Below are positions 6,348 through 11,107 of a DNA stretch of 11,107 nt, piece by piece. The DNA lies in contig DBOG01000007.1 of NCBI GenBank assembly GCA_002299915.1, positions 4,163 through 15,269 on the forward strand, given 5' to 3'. Every line of letters starts with the position of its first letter. Position 1 is the stretch's first letter. The notes below the pieces were generated by a model. The model was given only the letters and a program-made list of their open reading frames with translations. It made no database searches and was not told the DNA's origin. This stretch comes from Proteobacteria bacterium UBA652 (GTDB lineage Bacteria > Pseudomonadota > Gammaproteobacteria > Nitrosococcales > Methylophagaceae). A program made the position numbers and the translations under genes.

Positions 6348-7351
6348 TAGGAGGGTTCCTTTTTCTTTAATGCATTAATACCTTGCATAAGCAGGCGACT
6401 AAAGTCAGTATCAAGCTGTGCATCAACGGGTAAAAACCACATATTATCTGAGGCGAATACTTTACATTTTACCGCATCTTTTTCTGTCATGAGAATAGGA
6501 TGATCATCTGGAAAGTCTAAATCGTTTTTCTGGTAAGGATGATGATCAGGAAAAGGGTGGGTGAGTAAGCTTATATCTTGTTGCCGAAGTTGTTGAAAGA
6601 AGCGTTTGGGATATCCAATACCTGCAACGGCATGAACCGTTTCCCCTGCAAAATCAGCCAAGGGTTTATGCTGTGTTGGATCATGTAGATTGATCAGTGC
6701 GCTGGCTTGTAATTGCATTTTATGGCCGTGTGGGTGGTCGCCGCCATTAAAGACCAGGAAGTCGATTGACTGTAAGCGAGATAGAGGCTCGCGGAGCGGT
6801 CCTGCGGGAAGGCAGTGTTGATTACCAAATTGACGCTCGCCATCAACGATTACAATTTCAATATCACGTTTGAGTGCGTAGTGCTGCAAGCCATCATCAG
6901 TGATGATGATGTCACACTTGTGGCTGGCCAATAATAGTTTTCCAGCGATCACTCTATTAGAGAAGACCATCACAGGACATTGGCTACGCTGGGCGATCAA
7001 TACAGGTTCATCCCCCACTATCCGCGGATCACTATCTGCGCTAACAAGCTGCGGTGAGCTTAGGGATTGGCCACCATAACCACGGCTGATAATACCGGGT
7101 TTAAAGCCGGCTTCTGTTAATTGCTGCGCTAGCCAAATTACAAAGGGTGTTTTACCCGTACCACCGACGGTAATATTACCAATGATAATAACAGGGGCTG
7201 ACAATTGGCATTGCTGAAACAATCCGCGGTGGTATGCTTGGTGGCGTAGCCAGATAAGCGATCGATAACAGGCTGAAAGGGGTGTCAGCAACCAGCGACT
7301 AGGCTGGCGTTGATACCATTTTTGCGTGAGCCAGTGAACAAATATACCCAT
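6347..7351 (-). CDS. lpxK: tetraacyldisaccharide 4'-kinase
   Basis: LpxK phosphorylates the 4' position of tetraacyldisaccharide-1-phosphate to make lipid IVA, the sixth step of lipid A synthesis. It acts at the cytoplasmic face of the inner membrane. The protein is 334 aa, the normal length. An N-terminal hydrophobic/basic region with WLLTPLSACYRSLIWLR is typical of the membrane-associated helix. The P-loop GNITVGGTGKTPF has GGTGKT at 63-68. SRGYGG (89-94) and VGDEP (112-116) follow. The acidic TDDGLQH motif (151-157) corresponds to the catalytic/metal Asp region. MTEKDAVKC lies near the C-terminus. The start is 3 bp after the msbA stop, and the stop overlaps ycaR by one base. The msbA-lpxK pairing matches E. 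coli and supports the call. Confidence 0.97.
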   Translation of the reverse strand: MGIFVHWLTQKWYQRQPSRWLLTPLSACYRSLIWLRHQAYHRGLFQQCQLSAPVIIIGNITVGGTGKTPFVIWLAQQLTEAGFKPGIISRGYGGQSLSSPQLVSADSDPRIVGDEPVLIAQRSQCPVMVFSNRVIAGKLLLASHKCDIIITDDGLQHYALKRDIEIVIVDGERQFGNQHCLPAGPLREPLSRLQSIDFLVFNGGDHPHGHKMQLQASALINLHDPTQHKPLADFAGETVHAVAGIGYPKRFFQQLRQQDISLLTHPFPDHHPYQKNDLDFPDDHPILMTEKDAVKCKVFASDNMWFLPVDAQLDTDFSRLLMQGINALKKKEPS

Positions 7352-7354
7352 GGT

Positions 7355-9115
7355 TTATGCAGGGCTATCTTGGAATTGTAGGCGGTGTAATTCTGCATAA
7401 TGACTCTTTTTAGCCAGTAATTCAGCATGGGTGCCAGACTCCATAATATGACCATTATGGATCACAATAATGCAGTCGGCTTTTTCAATAGTGGAAAGTC
7501 GATGGGCAATCACAAGCGTGGTGCGTGCTTGCATCAAATTATCCAATGCAGCCTGAATATGGCGTTCTGATTTACTGTCAAGTGAGGCCGTGGCTTCGTC
7601 TAGAATTAGAATAGGGGTGTTTCGGAGCAGGGCGCGGGCAATCGCAATTCGTTGGCGCTGACCGCCTGAGAGTAATAAACCATTCTCGCCGATAAGGGTG
7701 TCTAAACCTTGCGGCATTGCTTGGATAAAATCCCAAGCATAAGCAGATTTTGCAGCGGTGATAATATCGCTGTCACCTATGTTGTCATGCGTACCATAGG
7801 CAATATTATTACGGATGGTGTCATTAAATAGGATGACTTGTTGATTGACTAGTGAAATATGTTGGCGTAAATCTGCTAAGGGAAAATCGGTTATATTAAT
7901 ACCATCGAGACTAATCGTGCCCGAAGAAGGATGATAAAAACGAGGGAGCAGGCTGACAAGTGTTGATTTACCACTACCAGAATGGCCAACAAAAGCAATG
8001 GTTTGTCCCGCTTTGGCATGGAACGATACATTGCTGAGTACATTTCCCTTAGCCTCATCATAAATAAAGCTAACCTTATCGTAGCGAATATCGCCTTTTG
8101 CTTGCGCGAGTTTATATGAGCCAGTATCTAACTCAGATTGTTGATCTAGTAGGGAAAATATACTCTGAGCTGCTGCAATTCCACGTTGTAAGCCAGAATT
8201 TATTTTGGTGATCCGTTTAATCGGTGTGAGCAGCATAAACATGGCGGTAATAAAAGAAATAAACGTTCCCACCGTTATTTGCTCAAGCATCTCAGGCCGG
8301 GTGGCAAAATAAATCACTCCAGCCAGCCCTAATACCGAGATCAATTCAATAATGGGTTGGCTAGTGGCATCGGTTGAGATCATTTTCATCATCTGCCGTC
8401 GGTTGCGTTGGTTGATTTGTTCAAATCGATAATATTCATATTGCTGGCTACCAAAAATTTTAACTTCACGGTGGCCTTTGATGACTTCACTGCTAATATG
8501 ACCGACATCTCCCACTGATTGTTGAATGTTTTTACTCAGTCGTCTGAAGCGGTAGCTGATTTTATACACTAATAGCGCGGTTAAAGGTGCGGTGATCAAA
8601 ATAATCAATGATAGCTTTCCATTGAGATAAAACATCCATGCCAATAAACCGAGGATGGTTAAACTATCTCGGATTAAAACCAGAATAGCACGGGTAGTCG
8701 CATCTGCGACTTGCTCCACATCGTAGATTAATTTTGCCATCAGCTGACCAGAGGTATTGTGATCATAATAGGCAGTCGGTAGGCCGATTAGATTTTGAAA
8801 CATTTCAGCACGTATATTTTTAACGATATTGCGGGAGATCCAACCGAGGCCATATGTGGTTAAGAAGCTGGCAGCGCCGCGTAATAAAAAAATACCAATT
8901 AACACGATTGGCATCAGTTTAATAATAGTGGGATCGCGGTCGACAAAGCTGCCATCCATCAATGGTTTCATCATTGCGGCAAGGCTTGTTTCGGTTGCTG
9001 CGGAAACCAACATAGCGAGAACCGAAGCAATAAATACCAACCAATAAGGTTTTACATAGCCTAATAGCCGCTGGTAAATTTGTGCAGGGCTAAGATGCGG
9101 TGTATCCGTGTTCAT
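7355..9115 (-). CDS. msbA: lipid A export ABC transporter MsbA
   Basis: MsbA is the homodimeric flippase that moves core-lipid A from the inner to the outer leaflet of the inner membrane using ATP. The 586 residues are a half-transporter of standard length (582 in E. coli). Six membrane helices fill about residues 20-310, and the nucleotide-binding domain follows. Visible motifs are Walker A GHSGSGKST (377-385), Q-loop Gln425, signature LSGGQRQRIAIARAL (from 482), Walker B ILILDEATASLD (502-513, catalytic Glu507) and H-loop His538 in IAHRLSTI. The segment IAFVGHSGSGKSTLVSLLPR is close to E. coli MsbA. Its ATG shares an A with the exbD stop. Location just before lpxK separates it from generic lipid exporters. 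Confidence 0.96.
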   Translation of the reverse strand: MNTDTPHLSPAQIYQRLLGYVKPYWLVFIASVLAMLVSAATETSLAAMMKPLMDGSFVDRDPTIIKLMPIVLIGIFLLRGAASFLTTYGLGWISRNIVKNIRAEMFQNLIGLPTAYYDHNTSGQLMAKLIYDVEQVADATTRAILVLIRDSLTILGLLAWMFYLNGKLSLIILITAPLTALLVYKISYRFRRLSKNIQQSVGDVGHISSEVIKGHREVKIFGSQQYEYYRFEQINQRNRRQMMKMISTDATSQPIIELISVLGLAGVIYFATRPEMLEQITVGTFISFITAMFMLLTPIKRITKINSGLQRGIAAAQSIFSLLDQQSELDTGSYKLAQAKGDIRYDKVSFIYDEAKGNVLSNVSFHAKAGQTIAFVGHSGSGKSTLVSLLPRFYHPSSGTISLDGINITDFPLADLRQHISLVNQQVILFNDTIRNNIAYGTHDNIGDSDIITAAKSAYAWDFIQAMPQGLDTLIGENGLLLSGGQRQRIAIARALLRNTPILILDEATASLDSKSERHIQAALDNLMQARTTLVIAHRLSTIEKADCIIVIHNGHIMESGTHAELLAKKSHYAELHRLQFQDSPA

Positions 9116-9549
9116 TATTCTGGTTTTACCACCGCTTCACTGGTTTTACGGGTGGATAAGGTGAGGCGGGTATAACCCAGCTGCTGTGCCACATCCATTA
9201 CGGTAACAATCAATTGATATTCGACATTAGCATCAGCAGCGATAATGATATGCGGTGTTGGATCGTTGTTGACCAGTTTTTTAAGAAGCTTGGCTAGTTG
9301 GGATGGCTTCTTTGCGCTGATAGAGATACCATCAAGTATGAAATGTCCTTCGCTATTGATCGCAATCTCAATCGCATCTTCCATTCCTTCACTGGGCTGA
9401 CCTGCAGCTTCCGGTAGATCTACTTTTAATGAGCTTTCACGAATAAAGCTGGTTGATACCATAAAAAATAGCAGCAATAAGAAAACAACGTCAATCATCG
9501 GCGTCAGATTTACATCGGGTTCCTCTGGTCGCGGTAACGAAAGTTTCAT
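9115..9549 (-). CDS. exbD: ExbD/TolR-family proton-motor subunit
   Basis: ExbD pairs with ExbB in an inner-membrane complex that uses the proton gradient to drive a periplasmic partner, usually TonB. The 144 residues have a short cytoplasmic tail, one membrane helix (about 17-36) in VNLTPMIDVVFLLLLFF, and a periplasmic domain. The essential membrane Asp is residue 20 (Asp25 in E. coli ExbD). DLPEAAGQ follows the helix as in ExbD relatives. The gene overlaps exbB and msbA by one base at each end. No tonB lies next to it, so the energised partner is unknown. TolR is an alternative name, but the operon position beside msbA is typical of ExbD-annotated genes. Confidence 0.9.
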   Translation of the reverse strand: MKLSLPRPEEPDVNLTPMIDVVFLLLLFFMVSTSFIRESSLKVDLPEAAGQPSEGMEDAIEIAINSEGHFILDGISISAKKPSQLAKLLKKLVNNDPTPHIIIAADANVEYQLIVTVMDVAQQLGYTRLTLSTRKTSEAVVKPE

Positions 9550-10190
9550 TATTTGCTTACTTCTTCTTCGGTTTCAGGATCATACACACGGCCACTATGT
9601 AGAATATCAATAAGTTTGATTGCTTGTTCTTCCATATCCACCACTAATGTGCTGATTTTTCCACGGAAAAAACGATAAAAAATAATCGTCGGAATGGCAA
9701 CTAATAAACCTGCCGCGGTGGTGAGTAAGGCTTGAGAGATACCATCTGCTAACACTTCTGGATTACCTACACCTTCGGTTGTAATGGCAGCAAACACTTT
9801 AATCATACCGACAACGGTACCGAGTAAGCCTAGCAGCGGTGAAATAGCCGCAATGGTGCCGAGTGCAGTGAGATTACGCTCTAATTGTACCGTTACATGG
9901 CGACCCACATCTTCAATGCTTTCACGGGTTATATCGCGTGATGATTCTTTGCTGGCTAATCCTGCTGCTAGGATGCGGCCTAGTGGAGAATTTGATTGCA
10001 ATTCACGGATCCGATTTTTATCCACTTGATTAAACCGTAACCACTGCCAAATTTGAGTAATCAGCTCGGGTGGCGAAACCTTATTTTGTTGAAGCAGAAT
10101 AAACCGCTCAACAATAATGGCAATGGCGATAATAGAACAGATAAGAAGTGGCCACATGATCCAACCACCCGCTTTGAAAAGCTCCAGCAT
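9549..10190 (-). CDS. exbB: ExbB/TolQ/MotA-family proton-channel subunit
   Basis: ExbB forms the pentameric inner-membrane channel around the ExbD dimer. The 213 residues carry three membrane helices, near 11-34, 107-132 and 152-175. Conserved family segments are NLTALGTIAAISPLLGLLGTV (106-126, with the TVVGMI continuation) and ALLTTAAGLLVAIPT (154-168). These shape the proton path with ExbD Asp20. There is no long periplasmic N-terminal extension, so it is the short ExbB form. The ATG at 10190 has only a weak GAG about 10 bases upstream. This is the first gene of the tightly packed run that continues through msbA, lpxK, ycaR and kdsB. Confidence 0.92.
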   Translation of the reverse strand: MLELFKAGGWIMWPLLICSIIAIAIIVERFILLQQNKVSPPELITQIWQWLRFNQVDKNRIRELQSNSPLGRILAAGLASKESSRDITRESIEDVGRHVTVQLERNLTALGTIAAISPLLGLLGTVVGMIKVFAAITTEGVGNPEVLADGISQALLTTAAGLLVAIPTIIFYRFFRGKISTLVVDMEEQAIKLIDILHSGRVYDPETEEEVSK

Positions 10191-10337
10191 AATATAGTCT
10201 CGTATAAATGAATGAGTAGCTGTATGATACGTGAAAAAGGGTGTGAATAGGAAGGATTAAACTATATTTTTCATTGATTGAATCGTAGAAAAAGATTATT
10301 TTGTCGAGCTGGCAAAAAGTGCGGGTAGGTTGTTTAT

Positions 10338-10343
10338 ATTATA
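10338..10343 (-). promoter_or_regulatory. candidate -10 of the exbB-kdsB operon promoter
   Basis: On the minus strand this reads TATAAT, an exact -10 consensus about 150 bases upstream of the exbB start. It sits within a short palindrome, TTTATA-t-TATAAA (10334-10346). No good -35 is spaced correctly. The surrounding 10191-10417 spacer is very AT-rich, so a chance match is possible. No clear intrinsic terminator for the upstream genes was found, so read-through from them cannot be excluded. Confidence 0.3.
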
Positions 10344-10351
10344 AATCAGCA

Positions 10352-10417
10352 TTAAGGTATGATTATTAATATTATTAGCATAATGAATAAGCCTGACATT
10401 TCTTTCAATAGTGCCAT
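10352..10417 (-). CDS. possible 21-aa hydrophobic mini-protein
   Basis: An ATG directly abuts the stop of the 84-aa gene (TAA-ATG) and opens 21 codons plus TAA. The peptide has a polar start, MALLKEMSG, then an almost wholly hydrophobic LFIMLIILIIIP. This is the makeup of a tiny single-span membrane protein. Termination-reinitiation could translate it. There is no separate Shine-Dalgarno, and AT-rich spacer DNA yields Ile/Leu codons by chance, so this is a weak call. Confidence 0.2.
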   Translation of the reverse strand: MALLKEMSGLFIMLIILIIIP

Positions 10418-10672
10418 TTAACGTGGTTGAAATAATATAGATTTAATCGATTGGTAATTGGTAGCGATATTACGGAGGTTCTCTTCGCCTTGCTCGGTAC
10501 TAATGATTCCTGTTGTCATATCCTTTACTTGGTTTACATACATGCTTTTCAATGTGTCTAGAGTAGCGCTGATCTCATAAATGGTTGGATTATCTCTATC
10601 TTGCCAATCTTGGGGCAGGGTATGCGGATATTTAGGTTTGAACTGTAGTAAATTATCGCTGCTTTCGAACAT
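10418..10672 (-). CDS. unrecognised 84-aa protein downstream of the CbbO-like gene
   Basis: I do not recognise this family. The gene starts 13 bp after the stop of the CbbO/NorD-like gene on the same strand, so the two are probably co-transcribed. The protein has a Pro-rich N-terminal stretch, LQFKPKYPHTLPQDWQDRD, then about 50 residues that look like two amphipathic helices (near 31-50 and 58-80). It has no Cys, no signal peptide and no membrane segment. No Shine-Dalgarno is evident before the ATG, so coupling to the upstream gene is plausible. It might be an accessory factor of the same system, but that rests on position alone. Confidence 0.65.
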   Translation of the reverse strand: MFESSDNLLQFKPKYPHTLPQDWQDRDNPTIYEISATLDTLKSMYVNQVKDMTTGIISTEQGEENLRNIATNYQSIKSILFQPR

Positions 10673-10685
10673 GATCTACGTTAAC

Positions 10686-11107
10686 TTATGCTGTTAGGCT
10701 GGCAAACAGGGTAGGTAACTGTTCTGGTAATTTATCCACATTATCAATAATAGTGTAATTATTTGCGCCAAATATTCGTTTCACATAATCATCAGCATTA
10801 GGATCTAAGGTAAGGCAATATGTAAGTACGCCAGTGCTGTAGAGTTCTTCGACCGCTTTTTTAGTATCATGGCGTAAGTGTTGTGGATCGCGCTCATCAA
10901 TATCTGCGGGTTCTCCATCCGTGACTAATAAGACTAACTTTCGTCTTTCTGGCTGTCTTAGTAGATGGCTACCTGCATGGCGAAGCGCTGCTCCCATACG
11001 CGTTGATAAGCCGCCTTTCATACCAGCAAGGCGTGACTTTGATTCATCATCAAAGTTTTGATTAAAATCTTTGAACCGGTAATATTGTACATCATGGCGA
11101 CCATCGG
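10686..11107 (-). CDS. cbbO: CbbO/NorD-type VWA-domain protein (partial, 5' end beyond window)
   Basis: Only the C-terminal 139 codons are present; the frame is open at the right edge. The visible part is most of a von Willebrand factor A domain. It includes DGRHDVQYYRFKDFN, the metal-site segment GGLSTRMGAALRHAG, a central strand KLVLLVTDGEPADIDERDP, then LTYCLTLDPNADDYVKRIFG and a LPEQLPTLFASLT ending. CbbO binds RuBisCO through this domain and works with the AAA+ ATPase CbbQ to remove inhibitory sugar phosphates. NorD, the partner of NorQ in nitric-oxide reductase activation, is close. I favour CbbO from the TDGEPADID and TYCLTLDPNAD wording as I recall it. The first DxSxS metal motif would lie outside the window. 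The domain family is secure; the CbbO assignment is moderate. Confidence 0.65.
   Translation of the reverse strand, partial: DGRHDVQYYRFKDFNQNFDDESKSRLAGMKGGLSTRMGAALRHAGSHLLRQPERRKLVLLVTDGEPADIDERDPQHLRHDTKKAVEELYSTGVLTYCLTLDPNADDYVKRIFGANNYTIIDNVDKLPEQLPTLFASLTA

Noticed and set aside
10360..10390. TAATAATATTAATAAT-type AT-rich repeats upstream of exbB, considered as a terminator or replication-type iteron.
   Set aside because: No GC-containing stem with a T tract and no regularly spaced repeats were seen; it is best read as AT-rich spacer.

Overview
The window looks like a chromosomal piece of a Gram-negative gammaproteobacterium of moderately low GC. The divergent rluC/rne pair, a lipid A/KDO operon ordered msbA-lpxK-ycaR-kdsB, and exbBD directly ahead of msbA are all arrangements familiar from that class. 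A truncated gene at the right edge resembles CbbO, the RuBisCO-activase partner. If that call is right, the host probably fixes CO2 by the Calvin cycle, as sulfur-oxidising gammaproteobacteria do. No mobile element, tRNA, rRNA or CRISPR array was seen.

Layout. Positions 1-895 (minus) hold most of rluC, a 23S rRNA pseudouridine synthase cut by the left edge. Positions 896-1460 are a 565-bp divergent intergenic region. It contains a 19-bp palindrome, a terminator-like hairpin facing left, and a structured rne leader whose ribosome binding site lies in a small hairpin. Positions 1461-3956 (plus) encode RNase E, with an intact catalytic half and a short, basic, disordered scaffold half. An unrecognised, strongly acidic 90-aa protein gene (3946-4218) overlaps the end of rne by 11 bp. 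A 9-bp inverted repeat follows in the convergent gap.

Positions 10190 down to 4247 (minus) look like one long transcription unit: exbB, exbD, msbA, lpxK, ycaR, kdsB and a membrane-anchored GGDEF diguanylate cyclase. Four of its six junctions are 1-base TAATG stop/start overlaps, a fifth has a 3-bp gap, and only the last (kdsB to the cyclase) is looser at 20 bp. The genes share an envelope theme. LpxK phosphorylates the lipid A precursor, KdsB activates KDO for transfer to it, and MsbA flips core-lipid A across the inner membrane. ExbB-ExbD form a proton-driven motor, and no tonB is visible beside them. The diguanylate cyclase adds a possible c-di-GMP link.

Positions 10418-11107 (minus) hold the C-terminal VWA part of the CbbO/NorD-type gene and an unrecognised 84-aa gene. 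They are separated from exbB by a 227-bp AT-rich spacer, which carries a candidate exbB promoter and a possible 21-codon hydrophobic mini-ORF. Most genes are standard housekeeping. The least explained parts are the 90-aa and 84-aa proteins, the intergenic structures around rne, and the cyclase at the end of the lipid A operon.
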